Assembly (NCBI RefSeq): GCF_001895045.1
Contig: NZ_BDAM01000001.1
Location: 558,001 to 622,000 of the forward strand
Length of the DNA stretch: 64,000 bases
Source: Rhodococcus coprophilus NBRC 100603
GTDB taxonomy: Bacteria; Actinomycetota; Actinomycetes; Mycobacteriales; Mycobacteriaceae
Direction of reading: 5' to 3'
Part shown: in pieces, positions 1 to 8,445 of the stretch
How the letters are laid out: every line of letters begins with the position of its first letter
Numbering within the stretch: the first letter of the stretch is position 1
The notes under the pieces: model-generated
Told to the model about the DNA's origin: nothing
The model's input: only the letters and a program-made list of their open reading frames with translations
The model's database searches: none
Made by a program: the position numbers and the translations under genes

Positions 1-1
1 G

Positions 2-742
2 GACGCGTGGGACGAACTACGACGCCACACCCGGGCCCGCATCGGGCTGGGACGCGCGGGCAACGGCCTACCCACCCGGCGGCACCTCGAGTTCGTCGCC
101 GCCCAGGCGGCCGCACGCGACGCCGTTCACGCCCCCCTCGATGTGGCGTCCCTCGCGGACCGGCTACGAGCCCTCCGACTCGGGGAACCCCTGACGGTGC
201 GCAGCGCCGCCGCGGACCGCGATGTCTACCTTCGCCGGCCCGACCTGGGACGCCGTCCGGAGGAAGGCACGACGCTGCCGCACAGCGGTGCCGACATCGG
301 GATCGCCCTGTGCGACGGTCTGTCGTCCACCGCGCTCCTCGCGCACGGCCCCGACCTGACCGCCGCAATCGTGCGGGCGCTTCCCGGCCTGACCTTCGCA
401 CCGCCGGTGATCGCCACCCAGGCACGGGTCGCGCTCGGCGATCACATCGGCGCACAACTCGGCGTCACGACCATGCTGGTTCTCATCGGGGAACGTCCGG
501 GCCTGTCGGTTGCCGACAGTGTCGGCGTCTACCTGACCCATCACCCCGAGCCCGGACGCCGCGATTCCGAGCGCAACTGCGTGTCGAACATCCATCCGCC
601 CCACGGAATGAGCTGCGACCACGCTGCGCGGGTGGTCGCGGCTCTCGTGGACGGGGCCCGGAAGCTGGGCGCGTCCGGGGTCGTTCTCAAGGACGACTCA
701 CGTGCCCCGTCGCTGACCGAGGTGGACCGACCCGCGTTGTAG
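2..742 (+). CDS. eutC: Ethanolamine ammonia-lyase small subunit, 5'-truncated by window edge
   Basis: EutC is the light chain of adenosylcobalamin-dependent ethanolamine ammonia-lyase, which splits ethanolamine to acetaldehyde and ammonia together with EutB. The reading frame is open from base 2 and carries the family's early RARIGLGRAG-like and LPTRRHLEF segments, then ADIGIALCDGLS, the ARVALGDHIGAQLG block, the LIGERPGLSVADSVG stretch and the ERNCVSNIH segment near the C-terminus. An internal ATG at 143 would remove the conserved N-terminal part, so it is not the start. The true start, and presumably eutB and a transporter, lie upstream of the window. Seen: motifs. Inferred: an ethanolamine-use operon ending here. 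Confidence 0.93.
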   Translation, partial: DAWDELRRHTRARIGLGRAGNGLPTRRHLEFVAAQAAARDAVHAPLDVASLADRLRALRLGEPLTVRSAAADRDVYLRRPDLGRRPEEGTTLPHSGADIGIALCDGLSSTALLAHGPDLTAAIVRALPGLTFAPPVIATQARVALGDHIGAQLGVTTMLVLIGERPGLSVADSVGVYLTHHPEPGRRDSERNCVSNIHPPHGMSCDHAARVVAALVDGARKLGASGVVLKDDSRAPSLTEVDRPAL

Positions 743-762
743 CCCGCCGACTCGGCGGCCGG

Positions 763-1458
763 TTACGCGTCGTCGGACGGTGGCCCGGGATCGCGGCGAT
801 CCTCCTTGAGGGCATGACGGGGAGCCGCCGCGGACTCGGGCGCGGGGTCGGGTGCCGGTTCGACGAGGCGGTCGGCCTTGCGCACAGCCCACAGGGTCAC
901 GAGCAGTACGAGCCCGGTGAGCGGCCAGCCCATTCCGATGCGGGCGACGGCCAGCCACCCGGTCTCGTCGGCGTCGTAGAGGTGGTTCTGGACGAGATAC
1001 CGCGCCAGGAACACCAGCGCCCAGGCGATGGTCGCGATGTCGTACGCACGGACGGCTTCCCGATGGGTGCGCCACCGGGAAGCCTGCCCGTTGAGCATGC
1101 CCCAGATGACGCCCACGAGCGGCCGGCGGACTATCACGGATACGACGAAAGCCCCGCCGTATACGAGGCTGGCGTAGATCCCGAAGAGGAAGTAGCCCTT
1201 GGCGTCGCCGGTGCGGTAAGCGATGAAGGCGCACACCGCGACGCCGATGAAACCCGAGATCGCGGGCTGGATCGGGGTTCCCCGGATCAGGCGCCAGACC
1301 AGGACGCCGCAGGCCACGGCCACAGCGGCCCAGATGGCGACCGTCAACCCCCACCAACTGTTGGCAGGCACGAACACCAGCACCGGCAACGTCGAATACA
1401 CCAACCCGCTGATGCCACCGAGTTGCTCCAGCATCGTCGGCTGCCTGATGTCGCTCAC
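763..1458 (-). CDS. DUF3159 integral membrane protein
   Basis: 231-residue polytopic membrane protein starting with GTG. About five or six hydrophobic segments are visible (roughly residues 18-32, 37-55, 64-82, 88-110, 142-158 and 175-195), followed by a charged, proline/alanine-rich cytoplasmic tail from about 200. It matches the DUF3159 family, whose M. tuberculosis member (Rv2693c, from memory) also sits beside the OB-fold gene found next here. Function is unknown. Both genes read leftwards, 85 bp apart, and may be co-transcribed. The family call rests on overall pattern and position, not on a catalytic motif. Confidence 0.8.
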   Translation of the reverse strand: MSDIRQPTMLEQLGGISGLVYSTLPVLVFVPANSWWGLTVAIWAAVAVACGVLVWRLIRGTPIQPAISGFIGVAVCAFIAYRTGDAKGYFLFGIYASLVYGGAFVVSVIVRRPLVGVIWGMLNGQASRWRTHREAVRAYDIATIAWALVFLARYLVQNHLYDADETGWLAVARIGMGWPLTGLVLLVTLWAVRKADRLVEPAPDPAPESAAAPRHALKEDRRDPGPPSDDA

Positions 1459-1543
1459 GCCTACGAGGGTGCCATATTCACGCGGGGACGCCCGGCTCGG
1501 ACCAGTGCCGCCGCCCGTGACGGGCGCGACGGCAACCGCCTCG

Positions 1544-1921
1544 TCAGGCCGGGCCGCGCAATTCGTAGTAGGGGTTGTAGATCACGCGCCGGCCGTCGCG
1601 TTCGCCGACCCGTCCTCGCACCAGCAGTGTCTTGCCGGTTTCGATACCCGGAATGCGCCTGCGTCCGATCCAGACGAGCAGGAGGGAATCGGTGCCGTCG
1701 AAGAACTCCGCCTGCACGGTCGGGGCGGCGGCCTTCGAACACGACTCCACGCTGCGGAGCCGGCCGAACATGGTCACTTCCTGGCCGCGGGTGCACTGGA
1801 CGACGGGAACTGCACCCGTCGAATGCGACGACTCGGCCATCTCCTCTGCGTCGAGTTCCTCGATATCCTCGGTCAACCGACGAGTGAGCCGGCGTAGGTA
1901 ACCGGCCGCGGCGGGTGGCAT
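1544..1921 (-). CDS. OB-fold nucleic-acid-binding domain protein (Rv2694c-like)
   Basis: 125-residue soluble protein. Residues about 45-122 carry an OB-fold pattern typical of the RecG/tRNA-anticodon type wedge: GQEVTMFGRLRSVES, then QAEFFDGTDSLLLVWIGRRRIPGIETG and a final GRVGERDGRRVIYNP strand pair. The N-terminal 40 residues are charged and probably helical. A single OB domain with no attached enzyme suggests binding of single-stranded nucleic acid, but partner and substrate are unknown. Position next to the DUF3159 gene and upstream of dut matches the mycobacterial order. Start ATG at 1921. Confidence 0.75.
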   Translation of the reverse strand: MPPAAAGYLRRLTRRLTEDIEELDAEEMAESSHSTGAVPVVQCTRGQEVTMFGRLRSVESCSKAAAPTVQAEFFDGTDSLLLVWIGRRRIPGIETGKTLLVRGRVGERDGRRVIYNPYYELRGPA

Positions 1922-2052
1922 GGCGCGCTCCTGTACACGGTGGGCACATGCGTGCCCGAAGTTGTCGTCCGTTCGTCACTGTAGACCGATTCCGGGCAAG
2001 TACAAGCACACCGGGTGGCCGGGCACTTTCGGGCGTTCGGCAGGATTGTGAC

Positions 2053-2817
2053 ATGTTCCGCACCGAGCCCTTCACCGTCGATTCCAGCACCGTCCGTGCC
2101 GCCGTCGTCCTGCCCGGAACCGGGTCCGACGCGGACTTCGTCGACCGGGTGTTCCGGGGGCCTCTACGCTCCCGGGGAATCGACATCGTGGCGGTCGATC
2201 CCGACCCGAAACGGGTGGTGGACAGCTATGTCCACGCGATGGACGCTGCCGCACGGAGCGGCCCCATCCTGGTCGGCGGGGTCTCGATCGGTGCGGCAGT
2301 CGCTTCGAAATGGGCGGCGGAGCATCCCGGCCTCGCCGCTGGGGTGCTGGCTGCGCTGCCGGCGTGGACCGGCGACCCCCAGGCGGCGCCCGCCGCGGCG
2401 AGCGCGAAATGGACGGCATCGGAACTCCGCGCTCGTGGGCTCGACGACGTGACCGCCGCGATGGCGGCCTCGAGCCCTGCGTGGCTCGCCACGGAACTGA
2501 CCCGGTCGTGGAAGGCGCAGTGGCCCGATCTTCCGTCGGCACTCGAAGAGGCGGCGGGTGTGCACGCTCTCGATGTGGCGGGCCTTCGCGCGTTACAGGT
2601 GCCAGTCGGTATCGCAGCGGCCGTGGACGACGCCGTGCATCCGCTCGAGACGGGCCGGCAATGGGCTCGGGAGATCCCGCGCGCCGCATTGGCGACCCTG
2701 AGTCTGGCCGAGATCGGCGAGGATCCGTCCCGTCTCGGCAGCCTGTGTCTCACGGCGCTCGACGAGGCGTGTGCCGATCCGGCCCCTGGCGGTGACCGGA
2801 CCGGCGCTACCGGCTAG
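2053..2817 (+). CDS. Alpha/beta-hydrolase-fold protein (Rv2695-like)
   Basis: 254 residues. The order LPGTGSDADF (oxyanion-loop-like), then GGVSIGAAVA around residue 75 (a G-x-S-x-G nucleophile elbow) and a late VDDAVHPLETG segment (acid and possible histidine) suggests a small alpha/beta hydrolase. Substrate unknown. The longer reading frame from 1915 overlaps the upstream divergent gene; ATG at 2053 gives a protein beginning just before the first beta strand and is preferred, though no strong ribosome site is seen. Its 3' end overlaps the convergent DUF3710 gene by four bases. Confidence 0.7.
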   Translation: MFRTEPFTVDSSTVRAAVVLPGTGSDADFVDRVFRGPLRSRGIDIVAVDPDPKRVVDSYVHAMDAAARSGPILVGGVSIGAAVASKWAAEHPGLAAGVLAALPAWTGDPQAAPAAASAKWTASELRARGLDDVTAAMAASSPAWLATELTRSWKAQWPDLPSALEEAAGVHALDVAGLRALQVPVGIAAAVDDAVHPLETGRQWAREIPRAALATLSLAEIGEDPSRLGSLCLTALDEACADPAPGGDRTGATG

Positions 2818-3767
2818 AACCCCAGCTGCTGCATCGCGGAGCCGGATTCGCCGCGCCGGGGCGGCTGCGGCGGCCGGACAGACGGTGGCGCGGGGTTCGT
2901 CCCGGCGGGCGGCTGTGGCGCGGGGCGTCCGCCCTGTTGCGGCGCCCGAGGCACACCCTGCTCAGGGGGTCGACCCTGCTGAGGAACTCGGCCCTGCTGC
3001 GGCTGCTGTCCCTGCTGCGGGGCTTGCTGTCGCGCTGCGGCCTGCTGCTGCGCCGCCGCGGCAAGCTGGTTCGCGAGTGCTTCGGGAAGGACGACCGGCA
3101 GCGGTGTGCGCACGGGGTACGGCTCCGCTCCACGACGGACCACGGTGCCTGCGACGACGGACCGCGCGAGCGCGACCAGTTCCGAATCCGCACCGGCGTT
3201 GCCCGTCGGACCGGCGACGACACAACGGATCATCCAACGGGGACCGTCCACGCCGATGAAGCGAAGATCCGCGTTGGGCGTGACGCCGTGCAGTTCCCGG
3301 CCCCAGGGCCCGGACTCCATGCTGACGGTCGCGTTGTCGTTGCGCAGGGTCTCGGACAGTTCCGCGGCGACTTCACGCCACTGCCCGGGCGACTTCGGGG
3401 CCGCGTAGGCCGAGACGGTGATCCGGCCGAACTGGGTGACCAGGTGAACATTCTGCGGCGCACCGCTCTGCGCCATCTCCACCTGGATCTGGCTCCCCTG
3501 AGGGAGCGGTATCAGCACGGATCCGAGATCGAGGCGAGAACCGGTGAGAGACTCCTCGTCGATCTCGGTGATGTCGAACGGGCCCTCGTCCCCGGCATCA
3601 CTGCTCGCGTAGTCGTCGTACCCGGTTTCGTCGTACTGCGCCTCGTCGTATCCGGCCTCGTCGTATCCGGTGTCGGCGAAGCCGGCGTCGTCGTAGCCGT
3701 TCTCTGCGTAGAACGCTTCGCCGGCCCCGGCGTCGTCCGATCCACGCTTCTTGCGACGTCCGAACAT
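2814..3767 (-). CDS. DUF3710 protein with acidic-tyrosine repeats and Pro/Gln-rich tail
   Basis: 317 residues in three parts. Residues 24-53 are six near-identical pentads of the type GYDEA. Residues about 60-225 form the conserved DUF3710 domain (PFDITEID, LDLGSVLIP, FIGVDGPRWMIRCVV). Residues 230-310 are rich in Gln, Pro and Arg. Function unknown; the M. tuberculosis counterpart (Rv2696c, recalled) is likewise beside dut. The start ATG lies one base from the dut stop, so the two are almost certainly one transcript with dut first. No signal peptide or membrane segment is seen, so it is probably cytoplasmic. Confidence 0.85.
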   Translation of the reverse strand: MFGRRKKRGSDDAGAGEAFYAENGYDDAGFADTGYDEAGYDEAQYDETGYDDYASSDAGDEGPFDITEIDEESLTGSRLDLGSVLIPLPQGSQIQVEMAQSGAPQNVHLVTQFGRITVSAYAAPKSPGQWREVAAELSETLRNDNATVSMESGPWGRELHGVTPNADLRFIGVDGPRWMIRCVVAGPTGNAGADSELVALARSVVAGTVVRRGAEPYPVRTPLPVVLPEALANQLAAAAQQQAAARQQAPQQGQQPQQGRVPQQGRPPEQGVPRAPQQGGRPAPQPPAGTNPAPPSVRPPQPPRRGESGSAMQQLGF

Positions 3768-3768
3768 G

Positions 3769-4239
3769 TCAGGAACCTTCCTTCACGAGACCCGCGTGTC
3801 CGCCGCTGGATCCGTATCCGCCGCTGCCGCGCACGGTGTCGTCGAGCTCGTCGACCTCGACGAACTCGACCAGTTCGACGCGCTGGACCAGCAATTGGGC
3901 GATCCGGTCACCGCGACGCAGTTCGATGGCGTTTTCGGTGTCGTGGTTGATCAAGCAGACCTTGATTTCTCCACGGTATCCCGCATCGACCGTCCCAGGA
4001 GTGTTCACGATCGACAGGCCGAACTTCGCAGCGAGCCCGGAACGCGGATGAACGAGCCCGACGGTACCCATCGGCAGGGCGACGGAGATGCCGGTTCCGA
4101 CCAGAGCTCGCTGCCCCGGTTCGAGAGTCAGGTCGACAGTGGTGCAGAGGTCGACACCCGCGTCACCGGGGTGAGCGCGGGTGGGCACGGGGATCCCGGG
4201 GTCGAGACGACGCAGCGGGATGCGCGGAAGATCGGTCAC
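3769..4239 (-). CDS. dut: Deoxyuridine 5'-triphosphate nucleotidohydrolase (dUTPase)
   Basis: 156-residue trimeric-type dUTPase that converts dUTP to dUMP and pyrophosphate, keeping uracil out of DNA and feeding dTMP synthesis. All five family motifs are visible: HPGDAGVDL (motif 1), HPRSGLA (motif 2), [13 protein letters not shown] (motif 3 with catalytic Asp and base-binding Tyr), RGDRIAQLL (motif 4) and the C-terminal glycine-rich GSGGYGSSG (motif 5). The GTG at 4239 is chosen because the protein then begins just ahead of the first strand, as in other actinobacterial dUTPases; an upstream extension to 4611 runs antisense through the DUF3093 gene and is rejected. Confidence 0.96.
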   Translation of the reverse strand: MTDLPRIPLRRLDPGIPVPTRAHPGDAGVDLCTTVDLTLEPGQRALVGTGISVALPMGTVGLVHPRSGLAAKFGLSIVNTPGTVDAGYRGEIKVCLINHDTENAIELRRGDRIAQLLVQRVELVEFVEVDELDDTVRGSGGYGSSGGHAGLVKEGS

Positions 4240-4319
4240 GGGGACCGAGGTTACTCTGCGGATTGCGCGTCCCCGCTGCGGGCGCGAAGCGGTGGGAGGA
4301 CGGCGACTATCCTGGGCTT

Positions 4320-4823
4320 GTGTCTCGATCCTCTCGCTCCGGAGCGACCCCCGGCCGGACCACCGGCACCCCTGCCTTCTCCGAACAGATGTGGGTGCCG
4401 TGGTGGTGGTGGCCCATCGGTCTCGGCATCGCTGCTCTCCTCGCGGCCGAGCTGCACATGGGCGCGCCGGGCCTCTACGCATGGCTGCCGTACGTCCTCC
4501 TGCTGCCCTTCCCGATCTGGGCTCTGATCTGGCTGTCCCGCAGCAAGGTGGAAGTCGTGGACGGCGAACTGGTCGTGGGACGCGCGCATCTGCCCGTCGA
4601 CGTGATCTCACGCGGCGTGGTGGTCCCTGCGTCGGCGAAGAGCGCCGCGATGGGACGGCAGCTCGACCCGGCAGCCTTCGTGCAGCACCGGCCCTGGGTC
4701 AAGACCATGGCGATGGTCGTCCTCGACGATCCCGACGACCCGACGCCCTACTGGTTGATCAGTACGCGGCATCCCGCCGAGCTGCTCGCTGCGCTGGGGT
4801 GTGAAGTGACCTCGGTGAAGTAG
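4320..4823 (+). CDS. DUF3093 membrane protein (Rv2698-like)
   Basis: 167 residues starting GTG. Two hydrophobic segments (about 27-46 and 51-70) follow a Trp-rich stretch ([11 protein letters not shown]), forming a hairpin in the membrane; the remaining hundred residues are soluble and contain the family block ending in [16 protein letters not shown], which resembles a PH-like beta domain. Function unknown. Divergent from dut with an 80-bp gap that must carry both promoters. The start is uncertain because no clear ribosome site precedes it; ATG at 4263 is possible but lies inside the presumed promoter region. Confidence 0.82.
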   Translation: MSRSSRSGATPGRTTGTPAFSEQMWVPWWWWPIGLGIAALLAAELHMGAPGLYAWLPYVLLLPFPIWALIWLSRSKVEVVDGELVVGRAHLPVDVISRGVVVPASAKSAAMGRQLDPAAFVQHRPWVKTMAMVVLDDPDDPTPYWLISTRHPAELLAALGCEVTSVK

Positions 4824-4846
4824 CCGGGACCGAAGCGGTCCGGCCG

Positions 4847-4871
4847 CCGGGTCTCCCTCCCGGAGGCCCGG
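4847..4871. terminator. Possible bidirectional terminator hairpin
   Basis: Ten-base arms (4847-4856 and 4862-4871, one G-U pair) with a five-base loop, between the convergent DUF3093 and DUF4193 genes. There is no T-tract, so assignment as a terminator is tentative. The remaining bases to 5006 show no gene. Confidence 0.35.
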
Positions 4872-5006
4872 CTGGCAGCCACCGGAGCAGCGTCATCAGC
4901 AGATATGAGACGGCCGGGTGAGTGCGGCATGTTCCGCAAACACCCGGTGCCGTCGTCGTCCGGGGCGACCACCCGGCAACGTGGTGCCGCGCGGTCGCCG
5001 GGGATG

Positions 5007-5309
5007 TCAGGCCGCGCAGTCGCGGCAGATCATCACGCCGTTCTCCTCAGTTGCCAGTCTGCTGCGGTGATGCACCAGGAAGCAGCTCGAGCACGTGAAT
5101 TCGTCGGCCTGCTTGGGCACGACGCGCACCGACAGCTCTTCGCCGGACAGATCCGCACCGGGCAACTCGAACGACTCGGCGGTGTCCGATTCGTCGACGT
5201 CCACCACAGCGGACTGCGCTTCGTTACGCCGCGCCTTCAGTTCCTCGAGTGAATCCTCCGACACCTCGTCACTTTCGGTCCGCCGCGGTGCGTCGTAGTC
5301 AGTCGCCAT
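5007..5309 (-). CDS. DUF4193 small acidic protein with zinc-ribbon-like C-terminus
   Basis: 100 residues, strongly acidic. The C-terminal third holds two cysteine pairs, CSSC and CRDC, typical of a small zinc-binding module; the N-terminal part (residues 12-45) is rich in Glu and Asp. This matches the DUF4193 family, conserved and highly expressed in actinobacteria, which has no assigned reaction (Rv2699c in M. tuberculosis, recalled). It is divergent from cei, as in mycobacteria. Upstream on the minus strand an AAGGTAAGAGGACAT-like context includes a reasonable AGAGGA ribosome site just before the ATG. Confidence 0.9.
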   Translation of the reverse strand: MATDYDAPRRTESDEVSEDSLEELKARRNEAQSAVVDVDESDTAESFELPGADLSGEELSVRVVPKQADEFTCSSCFLVHHRSRLATEENGVMICRDCAA

Positions 5310-5702
5310 GTCCTCTTACCTTCTAATCTTCGTGCGGGCGCTCAGCAGAAGCACGGATGATGCTCCCGGCCAAGGCAACGCTCGACGGTGTGATGAAGTT
5401 CCCTGGATAGTTTCCGGGATAGTTTCCGGGATCCCGGACCTACCCGAATGCGTCTAATCCCAACCCGCTCGTCTCCACTTCTACGACACGGGCCGCCGAA
5501 CAATAGCCGACACTGCACAGAAATATGCAACCAATTTCGCAGCCGGTCGGCAATTGCCGAGTAATTGTCACCAACACCACAGAAACCCGTGACATTCCCG
5601 GGCCGGATCGGCGACACCTCAGGAGCCCTCCATCGGGTGGAGGACACGCCCTCTAGAGTGAGTGCGCACGATCACCGGTACGAAGACGAGAGGCAGGGCC
5701 GC
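5310..5702. other. 393-bp intergenic region between DUF4193 and cei
   Basis: No convincing gene. It contains a 12-bp tandem repeat at 5405-5432 and, from about 5500 to 5580, an AT-richer stretch that probably contains promoters for the two divergent genes. Two short reading frames cross it but have no ribosome sites or recognisable motifs. Confidence 0.6.
5405..5432. repeat. 12-bp tandem direct repeat, 2.3 copies
   Basis: GGATAGTTTCCG at 5405-5416 is repeated exactly at 5417-5428 and followed by GGAT. It lies upstream of the DUF4193 gene (about 95 bp before its start on the minus strand). Could be a regulator site or a slippage product. Confidence 0.7.
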
Positions 5703-6386
5703 GTGGTTTCCCTGATCACACATGGCACCGCTACCGACAAGCGCGGCCGGCCGTTCCGCCGTCGCAAGGCTTTACCGGCAGCGATCGCCGCTGCAGTTCT
5801 CGCAGCCGCGACCATCGTCGTCTGGAGCTCGGTGTTCAGCTCCGTCGAACCGGTGACGACCACGGTCGCGTGCAACCCGCCGTCACTCGACGCATCCGGC
5901 CCGGACGGCGCGCGGCCTGCGCCTCTCGGAGACGTCGTGGATCGCTCGACGCTCCTCGACATCGAGCCCGCGCCCCTGGCTGCCACCCGCGTTCGTGTGT
6001 TCAACGCCAACGGCGAACGCGGTCAGGCGACGCACGTGGCCGCGCAGTTGAGCGATTACGGCTTCGCCAGCGCGCCGGACGTGCAGGCCGGTAACGATCC
6101 TGTGTATCTGGACCAGAACATGCAGTGCCAGGGACAGATCCGGTTCGGCGAGTCGGGCAAGGCCGCCGCCGGCGCGGTCTGGCTTCTCGCTCCGTGTGCC
6201 GAGCTGGTCCAGGACTCGCGGGAGGACGACACCGTCGACTTCGCGCTGGGCACGTACTTCAAGGACCTCTCCCCCTCCGCCGACGCCGAAGAGGTCCTGA
6301 GGACGCTGCGTGAGGTTCCGGCGGGTGAGGGTTCGGCGCCGCTCGACATCGATCTTCTCACCGCCGCCCGGGACGCTCGCTGCTGA
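5703..6386 (+). CDS. cei: Envelope integrity protein Cei (LytR_C domain)
   Basis: 227 residues from GTG at 5703. A short basic cytoplasmic N-terminus (RRRK at about 21-24) is followed by one membrane helix (about 26-46), then an extracytoplasmic domain. That domain carries the LytR C-terminal signature starting TRVRVFNANGERGQATHVAAQL, with four later cysteines able to form disulfides. The M. tuberculosis homologue, Rv2700/Cei, is described as needed for envelope integrity. Start choice: the preceding AGGCAGGG supports GTG 5703 and gives a length close to Rv2700; the open frame from 5565 adds an unconserved 46 residues. It converges on suhB. Confidence 0.9.
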   Translation: MVSLITHGTATDKRGRPFRRRKALPAAIAAAVLAAATIVVWSSVFSSVEPVTTTVACNPPSLDASGPDGARPAPLGDVVDRSTLLDIEPAPLAATRVRVFNANGERGQATHVAAQLSDYGFASAPDVQAGNDPVYLDQNMQCQGQIRFGESGKAAAGAVWLLAPCAELVQDSREDDTVDFALGTYFKDLSPSADAEEVLRTLREVPAGEGSAPLDIDLLTAARDARC

Positions 6387-6475
6387 TTACTTTTTCACTT
6401 CGGGTGCAAATGGGTACGCCCGTCTCAAATTCACGTGAACCCGGAACTGATATTCGGGTGAATCGGGCGCATTAC

Positions 6476-7354
6476 TCAATTCGGTGCGTTGTGATTTGCG
6501 CCTAATTCGGTCAGTAAGTCGTCGAATGCAACGGCGATTCCGGGCGCGGCCGCGACGGTGACCTCGCCCACGTCGCCGAACCCCTCGGGCAGCCGGACCA
6601 CCGCGCCGGCCTCCGTCGCGACGAGCGCACCCGCGGCCCAGTCCCACGGGTTCAGCCCGTGCTCGTAGTGAGCGTCGACGCGACCGGCGGCCACCATGCA
6701 CAGGTCGAGCGCGGCCGCACCGATGCGCCGGATGTCACGGACCCGCGGTAGCAGCACAGCCACGATCGCACCCTGATGGGCGCGGCGCGCCGGCGAGTAC
6801 GAGAAGCCTGTCGCCACGAGGGACAGTCGGAGGTCCGTCACCGGGTTGCATCGCAGAGTCGTCACCTCGCCGCTCGCATCCGTGAGCGTCGCGCCCGCGC
6901 CTTCGGCCGCCGCGTAGATGTCACCCGACGCGATGTCGACGACCGCTCCCGCAATCGATCGACCGTCGACCTGCGCCGCGACCGAAACCGCCGACGCGGG
7001 GATCCCGTAGACGAAGTTGACGGTGCCGTCGATCGGATCCACCACCCAGCGCACTCCCGAGGCCCCTGTTCCGGCGACCTGGCTGCCACCGCTCTCCTCC
7101 CCGAGGAAGGCATCGTCGGGACGCAGCTCGCGCAGTCGTGCGCGGATCAAATCCTCGCTCTCGGTGTCGGCCACCGTGACCGGATCGGTGTGGCTGGACT
7201 TCGTGCGGACCGAACCGCCGTCGTTCGACCCGAGCGGACCGAAAAGTTCACCGCGACGGGCACGGACGTGGGTTGCGGCTTCCCGTGCGACGGTGACGGC
7301 CACCTCGCGCAGCTCGGCCAGGTCCGATTCGGTGAAGGTTTGCTCGACAGGCAT
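6476..7354 (-). CDS. suhB: Inositol-1-monophosphatase family protein SuhB
   Basis: 292 residues. Mg2+-dependent phosphatase fold with the two diagnostic motifs: DPIDGTVNF (metal-binding Asp residues, about 106-114) and NPWDWAAGALVATEAG (about 235-250); the GEESGG metal ligand Glu is at about 85-90. It should hydrolyse inositol 1-phosphate to myo-inositol, the precursor of phosphatidylinositol and mycothiol in this group. ATG 7354 gives a normal family length, though the GAGGAG sequence directly abuts it with no spacer, which is unusual; a GTG 24 bases upstream is an alternative. Divergent from ppgK. Confidence 0.94.
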   Translation of the reverse strand: MPVEQTFTESDLAELREVAVTVAREAATHVRARRGELFGPLGSNDGGSVRTKSSHTDPVTVADTESEDLIRARLRELRPDDAFLGEESGGSQVAGTGASGVRWVVDPIDGTVNFVYGIPASAVSVAAQVDGRSIAGAVVDIASGDIYAAAEGAGATLTDASGEVTTLRCNPVTDLRLSLVATGFSYSPARRAHQGAIVAVLLPRVRDIRRIGAAALDLCMVAAGRVDAHYEHGLNPWDWAAGALVATEAGAVVRLPEGFGDVGEVTVAAAPGIAVAFDDLLTELGANHNAPN

Positions 7355-7517
7355 CTCCTCATCCGAACACACCCGCTCTCGCCGCACCAGCGGACGGCGC
7401 GCCGGGCAGGACGAAGCCCCGGTTCGGCGCCCCGCGCCGCGGCGGACCACACTAAAGTTGCGGCAGGCGCAGTCCGGGCTCCACCCGGGTGGACGATCCG
7501 AGCGAGAGGAACACGCG

Positions 7518-8312
7518 ATGACCCAGGAGACCCTGTCGGGTTCGTCGGATTCGGTGCAGTCGTCGAACCTGGGGTTCGGGGTCGACGTCGGTGGCAGCGG
7601 CATCAAGGGCGCGGTGGTGGATCTCGACACCGGGCAACTTGTCGGTGAGCGCATCAAGATCCTCACCCCCGATCCCTCGACGCCGGACTCGGTGGCCGCG
7701 ACGGTCGCCCAGATCGTGGAGCAGGCCGAATGGTCGGGCCCGGTGGGTGTGACCCTGCCGTCGGTTCTGATGAGTGGTGTCGTCCGCACCGCCGCCAACA
7801 TCGACTCGTCGTGGATCGGCACCGACGCGATCGGCTTGTTCACCGGGGCACTTGGCCGGAAGGAGGTCTCCGTGCTCAACGACGCCGACGCCGCCGGGAT
7901 CGCAGAAGACCGCTTCGGTGCCGCGAAGGACACCGGTGGAGTGGTCATACTCCTCACCTTCGGCACGGGTATCGGCTCCGCCGTGCTGCACGACGGCGTG
8001 CTCCTTCCCAACACCGAGTTCGGTCACATGGAGATCGACGGACACGAAGCCGAGCACATTGCCGCGTCGTCGGTGAAGGACAAGCTCGGCCTGTCGTACA
8101 AACAGTGGGCCAAGCGGGTCTCCCGGGTTCTCGAGCACTACGAAGCGCTGTTGTGGCCCGACCTGTTCATCGCCGGCGGCGGGATCAGCCGCAAACATCA
8201 CAAGTGGATCCCCTTGTTGACGAACAGGACTCCGGTCGTGCCCGCCGAACTGCGCAACGCCGCAGGGATCGTCGGAGCCGCGTATGCAGCAAAAACCGGC
8301 GTAACTCCCTGA
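7518..8312 (+). CDS. ppgK: Polyphosphate glucokinase
   Basis: 264 residues, ROK family. Phosphorylates glucose at C6 using inorganic polyphosphate or ATP, the main glucose kinase of many actinobacteria. Visible: the phosphate-1 loop DVGGSGIKGAVVD (about 23-35), NDADAAG, the ATP/polyP loop TFGTGIGSA, the substrate-region EFGHMEI, and AGGGIS near the C-terminus. AGAGGA six to eight bases before ATG 7518 supports the start. It lies between suhB (divergent) and sigA (same strand), the same order as Rv2701c to Rv2703 as recalled. Confidence 0.95.
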   Translation: MTQETLSGSSDSVQSSNLGFGVDVGGSGIKGAVVDLDTGQLVGERIKILTPDPSTPDSVAATVAQIVEQAEWSGPVGVTLPSVLMSGVVRTAANIDSSWIGTDAIGLFTGALGRKEVSVLNDADAAGIAEDRFGAAKDTGGVVILLTFGTGIGSAVLHDGVLLPNTEFGHMEIDGHEAEHIAASSVKDKLGLSYKQWAKRVSRVLEHYEALLWPDLFIAGGGISRKHHKWIPLLTNRTPVVPAELRNAAGIVGAAYAAKTGVTP

Positions 8313-8342
8313 GTCGCGCTCATCCTCTCCGGGCGGAATCGT

Positions 8343-8348
8343 TACAAT
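8343..8348 (+). promoter_or_regulatory. Probable -10 element of a sigA promoter
   Basis: TACAAT fits the TANNNT consensus of housekeeping promoters, about 98 bases before the sigA start codon. A GGCCGG-AA-CCGGCC inverted repeat lies in the leader just downstream (near 8360-8373). No convincing -35 is seen. Confidence 0.5.
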
Positions 8349-8445
8349 GGTCCACAGCCGGCCGGAACCGGCCTGATCCCGACAGACCTCTCCGCCGGAA
8401 CACCTCTGGCGCGACGCCGCACTACCTCGTCACGAAAGGGCGTAC

